Assembly (NCBI RefSeq): GCF_002043005.1
Contig: NZ_CP020333.1
Location: 1-64,000, forward strand
Direction of reading: 5' to 3'
Length of the DNA stretch: 64,000 nucleotides
Origin: Martelella mediterranea DSM 17316
GTDB lineage: Bacteria > Pseudomonadota > Alphaproteobacteria > Rhizobiales > Rhizobiaceae
The notes below the pieces were generated by a model. It was not told the DNA's origin and ran no database searches. It was given only the letters and a program-made list of their open reading frames with translations. How positions within the stretch are numbered: the stretch's first letter is position 1; the number at the start of each line of letters is the position of its first letter. Below, one piece after another: positions 45,760 to 54,930 of the stretch. Position numbers and translations under genes: made by a program.

Positions 45760-46452
45760 ATGAATGTTATGGAAGGTCGGACGACCAGGGCGTCGAACGA
45801 GGAAACGTCGGTCTATGACCGCCTGCGCGATGATATCGTTCACGGTCGCGTCAAGCCGCACGAGCGCTTGAAGGTATCCGAACTCGCTCGGCGCATGGGC
45901 ACCTCGACCAACCCGGTGCGCGAGGCGTTGCAGCAGCTGCGCGGTGAGGGCTTCGTGATCATGGAGACCAATCGCGGCGCCTGGGTGCGGCCGATGGATG
46001 CGGATTTCGTTCGCGACATCGTCGAGATCGAGATGTTGATCGAGCCGAAGCTGACCCGCTGGTATGTCGGCATGGCAACGACAGAAGACCTGCGGTTTCT
46101 CGAACAGATATGCGCCGAAATGGAAGCACTCGACCCCGAGAGCGACGATGCCGAACATTCCCGGCTGGATACGCTGTTCCACCGCCGGATGTACGATCGT
46201 CACTACAACCACCATGCCGTCGAGCTGTGGTGGCGCCATCGTGATATTCTGGGCGCGATCAGCCGACCCTTCAGGATATCGCCGAAACGCCGGAATGACG
46301 TCTTGCGCGAACACCGCGCGCTGCTGGAGGCGCTCCGCAGCCAGGATGCCGACGCGGCCGCCGATATCATCGCCACCCACGTCGCGGCGGCCGGCCGCCA
46401 TATCATTGAGCAGATGCGCGGCAGCGATGCCGGCCACAGGCTAGGCACCTGA
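45760..46452 (+). CDS. GntR/FadR-family (FCD) regulator
   Basis: Regulator of 230 residues. The N-terminal GntR winged helix is VYDRLRDDIVHGRVKPHERL followed by KVSELARRMGTSTNPVREAL; the FCD ligand domain follows, with metal-binding His/Asp positions (DTLFHRRMYDR, LREHRALLEAL, IIATHVAAAGRHI). It is divergent from the Dpp-type importer operon and most likely represses it, inducible by a sugar acid. The start ATG 45760 is first; an alternative lies three codons on. Confidence 0.9.
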   Translation: MNVMEGRTTRASNEETSVYDRLRDDIVHGRVKPHERLKVSELARRMGTSTNPVREALQQLRGEGFVIMETNRGAWVRPMDADFVRDIVEIEMLIEPKLTRWYVGMATTEDLRFLEQICAEMEALDPESDDAEHSRLDTLFHRRMYDRHYNHHAVELWWRHRDILGAISRPFRISPKRRNDVLREHRALLEALRSQDADAAADIIATHVAAAGRHIIEQMRGSDAGHRLGT

Positions 46453-46639
46453 TTTCCCGTTTCGATGTTGCGGTCATCGCGCGCTCGGCAGGATCTGGAC
46501 GTATTGGGTCGCCAAGTGACCGCCATGCTGTTTTATCAGCAGGGCCATCAAGTATGTAGCCTCAGAGGCGAGCTGCCAGACTCAGGACCTACTATGTTAT
46601 TCGACCTGGCAGCAGGTCCCCACACGCTTTAAATATTTC

Positions 46640-47448
46640 AAATACTTATCGTGCTGATCGACGGCGAACCCCTGTGCCGATTTACATCACGGCGCTTTTG
46701 AGTGCGCTCCCGCCTCCCGCCTCCCGCTCGTCAAGGTCAACCCGCTGCAGGCGCGCCGGTTTGCCCAGGCGCGCGGCAGCCGCGCCAAGACCTATCGCGT
46801 CGATGCGCACATGCTGGCGCAGATGGGATAAGCCTTTGACCTTCAGTCAGACTGGCCTGTGGACGAAACCGCGCATGAACTCAAGGAACTGCAGATCGAG
46901 CGCATCGCTCTCGTCAAGGACCGTACACGGATGCTTAACCGCATCAAGACCCAACCGCTTGCCCTGACGAAGCGGCACTCAAAGGCGCGCATCGCCCAGA
47001 TCGAGCGCCAGCTCGCGGCCATCCAGGCCGAGATCGAAACGCGCCTGCGCGAGGATGACTGCAAGCCAGAAAGCTCGACATCCTCACCTCCATTCCCGGC
47101 ATCGGTCCGGTGACAGCGGCAGCGATCTTGATCGAATGCCCCGAGATCGGAGTGCTTGGCCGAAAGCAAATCGCCAGCCTTGCGGGTTTGGCGCCCATGA
47201 CCCGCCAATCGGGTCAATGGCACGGCAAGGCCTTCATTCAGGGGGGACGAAAATTCCTGCGCGACGCTCTCTACATGCCGGCCCTCATCGCCATGCACTT
47301 CAACACGCAGATGGAGGCAAAATACGAGGCGCTGAAAAGCGCCGGAAAACCCGGAAAAGTCGCCCTGACAGCAATCATACGAAAGCTCATCGAACTGGCA
47401 AACGCACTCATCCGCGATGATCGAAAATGGTCAAGAAATGCAGCTTGA
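46640..47448 (+). pseudogene. IS110-family transposase relic
   Basis: The sequence carries the middle and C-terminal part of an IS110/IS116/IS902 transposase in several frames: VKVNPLQARRFAQARGSRAK near 46730, DETAHELKELQIERIALVKD from 46861, then after a frame change SIPGIGPVTAAAILIECPEI and LAGLAPMTRQSGQW to 47448. The last section holds the transposase_20 (helix-hairpin-helix) domain and the conserved GQW/F-GGR positions. The N-terminal RuvC-like catalytic part is missing. It is nonfunctional and lies between two GntR genes. Confidence 0.85.
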
Positions 47449-47462
47449 CCAAGACGGATACT

Positions 47463-48143
47463 CTAAAGACGTTGCGACGCGTTCAGGCTTTCGACGAGCA
47501 AGTCGCCGGTCGCGAGGATGTGCTTGCGAAGCGTGTCGCACGCCCGTTCGGTGTCGCGGATCTTGCACAGTTCCAGGATCGACCGATGTTCGGCTTGCGA
47601 TTGTTCGCTATGATGCGTCTCTTCCCAGGTAAACCGCAAATAGCGTTCGAAATTCATTCGCAGGTTTTCGATCAGTTCCAGCGTTTTCGGCCGCCGGGCG
47701 GGGGTATAGAGTTGTGCGTGAAAGCGGGCGTTGAGCGAGATCTTCGCGTCAACCGAGCTTGCGGCATCCAGCGCGTCAAGAACGTCCTGGCATTGGATGA
47801 AGTCGGCGCGCACCATATTCGGAATGGCCCATCGCAGGGCCTGGCACTCCACAAGCGCGCGGAGCTGTGACACTTCCCATGCCTCGTCTGCGCTGAGGAC
47901 CGCGACGCTGACGCCGCGCCGCGGCTCGGCCTTCAGGAAACCTTCGGCGGTGAGTTGCTTAAAGGCTTCCCTGACGATCATCTGGCTGACGCCATACTGC
48001 GTTGCAACCGCATCCTGACGGACACGTTCGCCGCCGGCGAGGCGATTGTGCAGGATCGCGGTCCGCAGTTCATCGATGACGAGGGTCGCTGCCGACCGAT
48101 TGTCGCCATGACGGCGCGCCTGTGGGTTATCCGTGTCGCTCAA
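47463..48143 (-). CDS. GntR/FadR-family (FCD) regulator
   Basis: Regulator of 226 residues. Winged helix (ELRTAILHNRLAGGERVRQD, AVATQYGVSQMIVREAFKQL) followed by an FCD ligand-binding domain (RFHAQLYTPARRP, EHRSILELCKIRD). It is divergent from the amino-acid operon starting at 48369. A 13-bp element TTTTAGCGATAAT occurs in opposite orientations at each end of the intervening region, fitting autoregulation and control of the operon. Confidence 0.9.
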   Translation of the reverse strand: MSDTDNPQARRHGDNRSAATLVIDELRTAILHNRLAGGERVRQDAVATQYGVSQMIVREAFKQLTAEGFLKAEPRRGVSVAVLSADEAWEVSQLRALVECQALRWAIPNMVRADFIQCQDVLDALDAASSVDAKISLNARFHAQLYTPARRPKTLELIENLRMNFERYLRFTWEETHHSEQSQAEHRSILELCKIRDTERACDTLRKHILATGDLLVESLNASQRL

Positions 48144-48164
48144 AATCTCGGTCCTTGCTGCAAA

Positions 48165-48177
48165 TTTTAGCGATAAT
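48165..48177. promoter_or_regulatory. Operator candidate, regulator-proximal copy
   Basis: TTTTAGCGATAAT, the exact reverse complement of 48326-48338, located 22 bases before the GntR start codon. Confidence 0.6.
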
Positions 48178-48304
48178 TATTCGCGTCGTCAGTGTCGTGG
48201 TTGCCGTCAATTTTTCTCGAACTTTCCTCATAAGTCAATATTTACATGGATTTATCCCCGAACTCCTATTGGCACAATAGCTATTTGCTCGATCATGACC
48301 TCGC

Positions 48305-48333
48305 TTGACACATTATCGATTAACGATTATCGC
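48305..48333 (+). promoter_or_regulatory. Promoter candidate of the amino-acid operon
   Basis: TTGACA (48305-48310) followed by a 17-base spacer and TATCGC. The -10 region overlaps the downstream operator copy, which would let a bound repressor block polymerase. Confidence 0.5.
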
Positions 48334-48338
48334 TAAAA
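48326..48338. promoter_or_regulatory. Operator candidate, operon-proximal copy
   Basis: ATTATCGCTAAAA, reverse complement of 48165-48177. A partial repeat ATTATCGATTAACG lies directly upstream (48312-48325). Confidence 0.6.
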
Positions 48339-48368
48339 ATACCAAATAACAGCCATGTGGATTTTCTG

Positions 48369-49073
48369 ATGTTGCGACTCTCCGATTTCGACGCCGTCAC
48401 TTTTGATGTCTATGGGACCCTCATCGACTGGGAGCCTTCCATCGTTGCCTTTCTGACAGAATGGGCAAGGAAGGCCGGCGTGAAGGCGGATGGCGAAGAG
48501 CTGATCATGGCCTTCGATCGCGCCAGGGCGGAAATCCAGAAGGAGCGACCGGCTCATCTCTATCCCGAGGTACTGCGCCGCTGCTTCGATCGCATCTCCG
48601 CCGAATTCGGCGTCCCGGTGGATGCCGGGCAACGGGAGGCGTTTTCAAGAACGCCGCATGAATGGCCGGCTTATTCCGATGCCTCGGAAGGGCTGAAGAC
48701 GCTGCAGGTACGCGCCAAAATCGGCGCGCTCTCGAACATCGACAATGCCTCGCTTTCGTCCTCTTGCGCGAAGATGGACATACGGTTCGATATCGTCGTC
48801 ACGGCCGAAAGGGTGGGCGCCTACAAGCCTGCTCAGGAACATTTCGATACGGCCATCGCCGACCTGGATGCGCTCGGTATCCCGCGCAGCCGCATCCTTC
48901 ACGTCGGCCAAAGCCTGCGGGCGGACATCACGCCGGCCAACAAGCTGGGGCTGAAAAACGCGTGGATCAATCGCCCGCAAAGGCTGCTCGGACTTTCCGG
49001 CGAAGGCGCCGCCGAGGCGCGGCCGGATCTGACGGTCGAAAGCCTGGCCGAACTGCTGGACGCAATCGCCTAA
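48369..49073 (+). CDS. HAD-superfamily hydrolase, haloacid dehalogenase type II-like
   Basis: Hydrolase of 234 residues. Motif I with the nucleophile Asp is FDVYGTLIDWE, motif II is LSNIDN, motif III the Lys in GAYKPAQEHF and motif IV the acidic pocket near HVGQSLRADITPAN. The layout matches subclass I HAD proteins related to L-2-haloacid dehalogenase. The substrate may be a phosphate ester or halo acid. ATG 48369 is preferred to GTG 48357. First gene of the amino-acid operon. Confidence 0.85.
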   Translation: MLRLSDFDAVTFDVYGTLIDWEPSIVAFLTEWARKAGVKADGEELIMAFDRARAEIQKERPAHLYPEVLRRCFDRISAEFGVPVDAGQREAFSRTPHEWPAYSDASEGLKTLQVRAKIGALSNIDNASLSSSCAKMDIRFDIVVTAERVGAYKPAQEHFDTAIADLDALGIPRSRILHVGQSLRADITPANKLGLKNAWINRPQRLLGLSGEGAAEARPDLTVESLAELLDAIA

Positions 49074-49102
49074 TCAATCTGAAAACCAAAAAGGGGAATG
49101 AC

Positions 49103-49975
49103 ATGAAATTTCGCACATTATCCGCGGTCGCAATGATGGCGGCTTCGCTACTCTCGTCGACCGTCGCGTTTGCCCAATCCAGCGACGCGGTGATTGACCG
49201 GATCAGGGAGAAGAACGCAATCTCGATCGGCTACCGCGAGGCCTCGATTCCTTTCTCCTACATTGACAAAGAGGGCCGGCCGGTCGGCTATTCGACCGAT
49301 CTCTGCAAGGAAGTTGCCGAAACGGTGAAGACTGCGCTTGATCTGCCGGACCTGAAGATCGAGTGGGTCCCGGTCAACCTTCAGAACCGGATTCCGCTCG
49401 TGGCGAATGGCACGGTCGACATCTCCTGCGAATCGGCCGTCAACACGATCGGCCGGCAGTCGCAGGTCGATTTCTCGAACCCGTTCTTCATCTCCCATAC
49501 CCGCTTTCTGGTGAAGGCCGGTTCGGGGATAGCAGCACTCGCCGACCTTGACGGCAAGTCTATCGCCTTGCCGATCAATTCGGTTCCGGAGCGGCTGATC
49601 AAGTCCCTGGTCGAAAAGGATGACCTCAATGTTCGGATCGTCCCCGTTAAGGATAATTCGGAAGGCTTCCTCGCGCTTCAGACCGGTCGCGCTGATGCAT
49701 TCTCGACCGACGATATCCTGCTGTTCGGGCTTAAAAACAAGGCGGTTGATCCCGCGGCGTATGAGGTCGTCGGGAAACCGCTCTCCTACGACAGCTACGG
49801 TTTTCTCGTCCAGAAAAACAGCACCGTCTTCCTGACCCTCGTGAATGCCACATTGGCGCGGCTTTCGCGCGAGGGGGAATTGCAGGCGCTCTACGGCCAG
49901 TGGTTCGACCCGATGGGCGTCCCGCTTTCGCCTGACCTTGCGACAGTCTTTCATGTGATCGCCATTCCGGAATAG
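49103..49975 (+). CDS. Polar amino-acid ABC importer, family 3 binding protein
   Basis: Binding protein of 290 residues with a signal peptide (MMAASLLSSTVAFAQ). It has the SBP_bac_3 signature: ISIGYREASIPFSYIDKEG, VGYSTDLCKEVAETV and VPVNLQNRIPLVANGTVDIS. The start is set at 49103 after AAAAGGGGAA; the longer upstream frame overlaps the HAD gene and is spurious. Periplasmic; likely ligand an amino acid such as glutamate/aspartate type. Confidence 0.92.
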   Translation: MKFRTLSAVAMMAASLLSSTVAFAQSSDAVIDRIREKNAISIGYREASIPFSYIDKEGRPVGYSTDLCKEVAETVKTALDLPDLKIEWVPVNLQNRIPLVANGTVDISCESAVNTIGRQSQVDFSNPFFISHTRFLVKAGSGIAALADLDGKSIALPINSVPERLIKSLVEKDDLNVRIVPVKDNSEGFLALQTGRADAFSTDDILLFGLKNKAVDPAAYEVVGKPLSYDSYGFLVQKNSTVFLTLVNATLARLSREGELQALYGQWFDPMGVPLSPDLATVFHVIAIPE

Positions 49976-50018
49976 GGCGCCGCAACAATCCCGCTTTGGC
50001 GCACGGAAGGACGCAAGG

Positions 50019-50726
50019 ATGAACTATTCGTGGAACTGGGCTGTTCTGTTCTCGGAACCTTATCTGCAGTGGCTCGTGTGGGGCACGCTGATGACGATCG
50101 TGATCTCACTCGTTGCCTGGGTGGCAGCCCTTGCGATCGGAACCTTTATCGGCGTCCTTCACAGCACGGGAAATGTCTGGATCAGGCTACTGACGCGCAG
50201 CTTTATCAGCCTGTTCCGGAATATCCCGCTATTGCTGCAGATGTTCCTCTGGTTCTTCGTGGTCCCGGAACTGCTTCCGGACGCGGCAGGCACGTGGTTG
50301 AAGCGCGACCTGCCGTATCCGGCGGTGGTGACCGCCATCGTCGCCCTGGGACTGTTCACCTCGTCGCGCGTTGCCGTGCAGGTCAGCGCCGGCATTGCTG
50401 CGCTACCGCCCGGCCAAAGGATGGCGGCGATAGCGTCCGGTCTTTCGCTCGCGCAAGCCTATCGCCACGTGCTCATTCCGCAGGCCTTCCGCGTCATCGT
50501 GCCGCCGCTGACCTCCGAATTCCTGACGATCTTCAAGAACTCGTCGATCGCGCTGACAATCGGCGTCTTCGAACTGACGGCGCGTACCCAGCAGATCGAA
50601 AGCTACACCTATCAGGGCTTCGAAGCGTTCACCGCCGCCACTGTCATATACGTATCGATTGCGCTCTCCGTGACGATGGTCATGCGCCATGTCGAGCGCC
50701 GCACGGCGCTACCGGGAACCATCTGA
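50019..50726 (+). CDS. Amino-acid ABC importer permease (GltJ-like)
   Basis: Permease of 235 residues of the HisM/GltJ family, about five spans. The conserved loop SGLSLAQAYRHVLIPQAFRVIVPPL carries the EAA-type motif. In operon, 43 bases after the binding protein. Confidence 0.92.
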   Translation: MNYSWNWAVLFSEPYLQWLVWGTLMTIVISLVAWVAALAIGTFIGVLHSTGNVWIRLLTRSFISLFRNIPLLLQMFLWFFVVPELLPDAAGTWLKRDLPYPAVVTAIVALGLFTSSRVAVQVSAGIAALPPGQRMAAIASGLSLAQAYRHVLIPQAFRVIVPPLTSEFLTIFKNSSIALTIGVFELTARTQQIESYTYQGFEAFTAATVIYVSIALSVTMVMRHVERRTALPGTI

Positions 50727-50738
50727 GAAAGCGGAAAC

Positions 50739-51398
50739 ATGTCAGGACTTGATTTCTCCATCATAGCCGACGCCCTGCCTTTTCTCGGCAAAGGCTTGAT
50801 GATGAGCTTTATGCTGACTGGGATTGCCATGGTCGGCGGTCTGTTGCTGGGGCTGGTTCTTGCGATTCTGCGGCTTTCGAGACTTCGCCTCGTGAGCGCC
50901 GTCGCCGCTCTCTATGTCAACGGTTTCCGCGCGATACCGCTGATCCTGGTGATCTTCTGGTTCTACTTCCTGGTCCCGCTGGCGGTGGGCCGCCCGGTTG
51001 GCGCGCTTCACTCGGTCATCATCGCCTTCGTCCTGTTCGAAGGGGCCTATTACTCGGAGATTCTGAGAGCCGGCATGCAGAGCGTGCGTCCCGGCCAATG
51101 GCAGGCGGCCAAGGCAAGCGGACTGGGCTATCTGCAAACCATTCGGCTGGTGGTGTTGCCGCAGGCCCTGCGGAAGATGGCGCCGCTCATGGTCACCCAG
51201 GGCGTCATCCTGTTTCAGGATACGTCGCTGGTCTACGTCGTCTCGCTCCACGATTTCATGACCTCCGCCAGCATTGTCGCCAATACGCAGAACCGCATTG
51301 TCGAGATGTATGTGTTCGCGGCGGTCGTCTACTTCATTCTCTGCACGCTCGGCGGCGCGCTCGCCGAGCGGCTGAAACCCAAGCGAGACCGTGCCTGA
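50739..51398 (+). CDS. Amino-acid ABC importer permease (GltK-like)
   Basis: Permease of 219 residues, about five spans, with the loop ASGLGYLQTIRLVVLPQALRK. Starts 12 bases after the first permease; the two form a heterodimer. Confidence 0.92.
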   Translation: MSGLDFSIIADALPFLGKGLMMSFMLTGIAMVGGLLLGLVLAILRLSRLRLVSAVAALYVNGFRAIPLILVIFWFYFLVPLAVGRPVGALHSVIIAFVLFEGAYYSEILRAGMQSVRPGQWQAAKASGLGYLQTIRLVVLPQALRKMAPLMVTQGVILFQDTSLVYVVSLHDFMTSASIVANTQNRIVEMYVFAAVVYFILCTLGGALAERLKPKRDRA

Positions 51399-51439
51399 GC
51401 CATTCTCGGTCCGCACGGTCCTCCCATCTATGACTGGAT

Positions 51440-52189
51440 ATGCCAATGACGTCGCGCGAAATGATCAGGGTCGAAAATCTGTCCAAACGCTATGGCCATC
51501 TGCAGGTCCTGAAAGACTGCAGCCTGACCGTCAGGCGCGGTGAGGTCGTCGTCGTCTGCGGGCCATCCGGGTCCGGCAAGAGCACGTTCGTGAAATGCAT
51601 CAACGGGATTGAACCGGCCAATTCGGGACATGTGACGATCGAGGGCGAGGCGCTTCCGAGCAAGGGTAGGGCGGCGGCGAAACTCCGCGCGCGTGTCGGC
51701 ATGGTGTTCCAGCATTTCGAGCTCTACCCGCATCTGCCGGTTCTCGACAATATCTGTCTGGCGCAGGTCCATGTGCTGAAGCGCAGCCGCGACGAGGCGG
51801 TGAGCAAGGCCGAGGGCCTTCTTAAGCGCGTCGGATTGCTGGACAAGAAGCAGTCCTATCCTGCTCAGCTTTCCGGCGGCCAGCAGCAGCGCATCGCCAT
51901 TGTCAGGGCGCTCGCCATGGACCCTGTCGCCATGCTCTTCGACGAGCCTACCTCCGCGCTTGATCCCGAGATGATTGGCGAGGTACTCGCCGTGATGACC
52001 GAACTTGCGCAGGAGGGCATGACCATGATCGTGGTCACCCACGAGATGGGTTTTGCCAAGGCCGCCGCGGACCGGATGGTCTTCATGGATCACGGGTCGA
52101 TCATCGAGGAGGCGGAAACCGAACGCTTCTTTGCCTCTCCTAGCTCCGAACGAGCACGCCTTTTCCTCTCTCGCATTCTGGTCCACTGA
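51440..52189 (+). CDS. Amino-acid ABC importer ATPase (GltL-like)
   Basis: ATPase of 249 residues with Walker [10 protein letters not shown], signature [15 protein letters not shown] and Walker [12 protein letters not shown]. Two ATG codons (51440, 51446) are possible starts. It energises the adjoining polar amino-acid importer. Confidence 0.94.
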   Translation: MPMTSREMIRVENLSKRYGHLQVLKDCSLTVRRGEVVVVCGPSGSGKSTFVKCINGIEPANSGHVTIEGEALPSKGRAAAKLRARVGMVFQHFELYPHLPVLDNICLAQVHVLKRSRDEAVSKAEGLLKRVGLLDKKQSYPAQLSGGQQQRIAIVRALAMDPVAMLFDEPTSALDPEMIGEVLAVMTELAQEGMTMIVVTHEMGFAKAAADRMVFMDHGSIIEEAETERFFASPSSERARLFLSRILVH

Positions 52190-52190
52190 C

Positions 52191-53192
52191 ATGACTGACC
52201 TCATAGCCCCCACCGCCAACGACATTATCGAGGCGCGCCACACGCTTGAAGGCGTGGCGGTTCGCACGCCGCTGCTGCGATCCGAAAAGCTCGACGCCAT
52301 GACCGGCGCCAGGGTTTTCATCAAATGCGAGAACTTGCAGCGTACCGGCGCCTTCAAGTTCCGGGGCGCCTATAACTGCCTGTCGCGGCTGGATCGCGCG
52401 GCTTTTCCGGGTGGGGTCGTGGCCTATTCGACAGGCAATCATGGTCAGGCGATCGCAACGGTTGGCCGGATGCTCGGCATCGCCGCAACCATCGTGATGC
52501 CAGCCGATGCGCCCGCGATCAAGATCAGCAAGGCGCGCGAGAATTGCGCGAACGTGGTGCTCTATGACCGCCACACCCAGTCGCGCGAACAGATCGCCGC
52601 CGAAATCGCCGAAAAATCACCCGTCGCCATCGTGCCGCCCGGCGATAACCCGCTTATCATTGCGGGGCAGGCAACCGTCGCTGCGGAAGCGTTCGAGCAG
52701 GTCGGGGACATCGCGGTCGATACGGTCATGGTGCCTTGCGGGGGAGGCGGTCTTTCGGCGGGAACATGCCTTGCGGCAAGAGCAGTGCCTTCCAGCGCGG
52801 AAATCTGGGCCGTCGAGCCGGAGGATTTCGACGATACGCGGCGTTCGCTTGCAAGCGGAAAGCGCGAAGTCAATCAGGCTCTCTCCGGCTCGATCTGCGA
52901 TGCGCTTCTGGCGCCGACGCCCGCCGAACTGCCGTTTTCGATTAACCGTGAGGGTCTGGCAAAGGTGTTGGTCGCGTCTGATCCGGAGGTGTTGCGGGCG
53001 ATCCGCTACGCTTTCGAGGAACTGCGTCTGGTCGCCGAACCGGGAGGCGTCATCGCGCTGGCTGCGCTTTTGAACGATCCTCAGGCCGTTCGCGGGAAGA
53101 CCGTGATCGTCATTATCTCCGGCGGTAATGTCGAACCGACGATTTTCACGCACGCTCTCAACGCCGCCGACGTTCAATCGATCACACTGTAA
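52191..53192 (+). CDS. PLP-dependent threonine/serine dehydratase-family enzyme
   Basis: Fold type II PLP enzyme of 333 residues. The PLP Lys is in RTGAFKFRGA, the substrate loop is STGNHGQA and the phosphate-binding loop PCGGGGLSAG. There is no C-terminal ACT domain, as in catabolic dehydratases, hydroxyaspartate ammonia-lyase and EutB. It would deaminate a beta-hydroxy amino acid to a keto acid through an enamine, which RidA downstream could hydrolyse. ATG 52191 begins one base after the ATPase stop. Confidence 0.9.
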   Translation: MTDLIAPTANDIIEARHTLEGVAVRTPLLRSEKLDAMTGARVFIKCENLQRTGAFKFRGAYNCLSRLDRAAFPGGVVAYSTGNHGQAIATVGRMLGIAATIVMPADAPAIKISKARENCANVVLYDRHTQSREQIAAEIAEKSPVAIVPPGDNPLIIAGQATVAAEAFEQVGDIAVDTVMVPCGGGGLSAGTCLAARAVPSSAEIWAVEPEDFDDTRRSLASGKREVNQALSGSICDALLAPTPAELPFSINREGLAKVLVASDPEVLRAIRYAFEELRLVAEPGGVIALAALLNDPQAVRGKTVIVIISGGNVEPTIFTHALNAADVQSITL

Positions 53193-53211
53193 TTCTCTCA
53201 ACGAGGTTGAA

Positions 53212-54432
53212 ATGGTTTCCATCACCGAAAAATTCGCCACACTCGCAACCGACAACGCGCCGGGGCAGGAAGTCCGACAGAATGCCGGCAATATCAGCGA
53301 GATCATGCGTGGCGACAAACTCTCGGGCCGTCTCGTCGATTTCTCGCATGGCGACGTTGATGCCTTCACGCCCACGCCGGGCGCATTCGACCGGTTTTCG
53401 GAAGCCGTCGAAGCCGGCGGCCGTCAGGCCTATACCGAATATCGCGGGTCGTCCGACATTCGCGCCGAACTGGCGGAGCGGCTTGCGGCGTTTACAGGGG
53501 CATCCGTTTCCGCGGACGACGGGGTCATCCTGACGCCCGGAACGCAGGGCGCGCTGTTTCTGGCGGTCGCCTCCGTGGTCTCGGATGGCGACAGGGTGGC
53601 GATCGTGCAGCCCGACTACTTCGCCAACCGCAAGCTGGTCCAGTTCTTCGGCGGCCAGGTGATGCCTGTGGCGATGCATTACATGAATTCGACCGCCGAA
53701 GCCGGGTTGGATCTTTCGCAGTTGCGCGCCGCGTTCGAGGCCGGGGCGCGAACCTTCCTGTTTTCCAATCCGAACAACCCCACCGGCGCCGTCTATTCAA
53801 CAGGTGAGATCGACAGCATCGTCGAACTCGCCCGCGAATTCGACGTCACCATCATCGCGGACCAGCTCTATTCCCGGCTGCGCTATGACGGCGAAAGTTA
53901 TACCCATATCCGGGCGCGCGGCCTGCCGGCCGAGAAGGTGCTGACCATCATGGGACCGTCGAAGACGGAGTCGCTCAGCGGTTATCGGCTCGGCGTGGCC
54001 TTCGGCTCCGCGTCAATCGTCGGGAGGATGGAGAAGCTGCAGGCCATCGTGTCCTTGCGCGCGGCAGGCTATAACCAGGCCGTGTTCAGGACCTGGTTCA
54101 ATGAGCCGGAGGGATGGATGGACGAGCGGATCCGCCTGCATCAGGCGATCAGGGACGATCTCCTCGCGGTTTTCCGCAGCGGCGGTCTTGATGCGCGCGC
54201 ACCACAAGCAGGAAGCTACCTGTTTCCGACCCTGCCTGCGCTTTCAGTCGGTCTGCAGGATTTCGTGCGGCTGCTTCGGCATCAAGCCAATGTCATCGTA
54301 ACACCCGGAACCGAATTCGGGCCTCACCCCAACAGCGTTCGGCTGAACTTCTCGCAGGATCATGCGGCAACCGTCGAAGCCGGCAAGCGCATCGTCGAGA
54401 TGGTTCGCCGCTATCGCGGCGAGAACAGCTGA
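53212..54432 (+). CDS. PLP-dependent class I/II aminotransferase
   Basis: Fold type I aminotransferase of 406 residues. Motifs: SNPNNPTGAVYS, ADQLYSRLRY (the usual DEIY Asp is kept, Glu replaced by Gln), and the PLP Lys in GPSKTESLSGYRLG. The start ATG 53212 is chosen with GAGG upstream at 53203. Operon context suggests transamination of the imported amino acid or its product. The exact substrate is unknown. Confidence 0.88.
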   Translation: MVSITEKFATLATDNAPGQEVRQNAGNISEIMRGDKLSGRLVDFSHGDVDAFTPTPGAFDRFSEAVEAGGRQAYTEYRGSSDIRAELAERLAAFTGASVSADDGVILTPGTQGALFLAVASVVSDGDRVAIVQPDYFANRKLVQFFGGQVMPVAMHYMNSTAEAGLDLSQLRAAFEAGARTFLFSNPNNPTGAVYSTGEIDSIVELAREFDVTIIADQLYSRLRYDGESYTHIRARGLPAEKVLTIMGPSKTESLSGYRLGVAFGSASIVGRMEKLQAIVSLRAAGYNQAVFRTWFNEPEGWMDERIRLHQAIRDDLLAVFRSGGLDARAPQAGSYLFPTLPALSVGLQDFVRLLRHQANVIVTPGTEFGPHPNSVRLNFSQDHAATVEAGKRIVEMVRRYRGENS

Positions 54433-54878
54433 TGGACCGGAGCGCACCGCGACCGCAGGGACGCTATCTCCCGGCAAAGCGTCACCGCGATCTGATCTTC
54501 GTCTCCGGAATGACGCCAAGAGAAGACGGCCAACTTCTTCACGTAGGGAAGGTTGCGCCGGATGCCCCGGTCGAAACCTACCGGCAGGCGGTGGAACTGG
54601 CTGCCGGGAATGCGCTGAGGGCAGCGCGGTCCCAACTGTTCGATGGCGAACAGATAGTTTCGGTTCTAAACCTGACGGTCTATGTGAACGCACCGGAGGG
54701 ATATACCCTTCACAGCAAGATCGCCGATTTTGCTTCAAGCTTCCTGGAAAAGTATACAAATGATGGCATATCCAGCCGGGCTGCCGTCGGAGTGAGTTCC
54801 CTGCCGAGAGATGCCACCGTTGAAGTGTCTATGATCGCGACGGCAAACCATGTCGTGCCCGAAGCGGTTTCTGAATGA
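54432..54878 (+). CDS. ridA: RidA-family enamine/imine deaminase
   Basis: Rid (YjgF/YER057c) family protein of 148 residues. The catalytic Arg is in SRAAVGVSSLPRDATVEV and the N-terminal GRYLPAKRHRDLIFVSGMTP is the usual first strand. ATG overlaps the aminotransferase stop by one base. It would hydrolyse reactive enamine or imine intermediates made by the dehydratase or by PLP side reactions, explaining its place in the operon. Confidence 0.9.
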   Translation: MDRSAPRPQGRYLPAKRHRDLIFVSGMTPREDGQLLHVGKVAPDAPVETYRQAVELAAGNALRAARSQLFDGEQIVSVLNLTVYVNAPEGYTLHSKIADFASSFLEKYTNDGISSRAAVGVSSLPRDATVEVSMIATANHVVPEAVSE

Positions 54879-54897
54879 CACCGATGATCGGATGGCT

Positions 54898-54930
54898 AGG
54901 TGTAAGGTTCGAATCCCTTCAAGACCTTTG
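54898..54930 (+). other. tRNA 3'-end-like fragment
   Basis: AAGGTTCGAATCC resembles a tRNA T-arm, followed by CTTCAAGACC. No complete tRNA can be folded. Fifteen bases (54912-54926) are shared with 25166-25180. Could be an attachment-site remnant. Confidence 0.3.

Noticed and set aside
48662..49102. N-terminal extension of the amino-acid binding protein
   Set aside because: The frame is open but overlaps the HAD gene; a ribosome site and a signal peptide place the start at 49103.
48369..54878. Ectoine/hydroxyectoine (ehu-eut) cluster
   Set aside because: The importer gene order and the EutB-like dehydratase fit, but EutC, EutD, EutE and EutA-type genes are absent; an aminotransferase and RidA are present instead.
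54898..54930. Complete tRNA gene
   Set aside because: Only a T-arm-like piece is present; no D-arm, anticodon arm or matching acceptor strand can be found.
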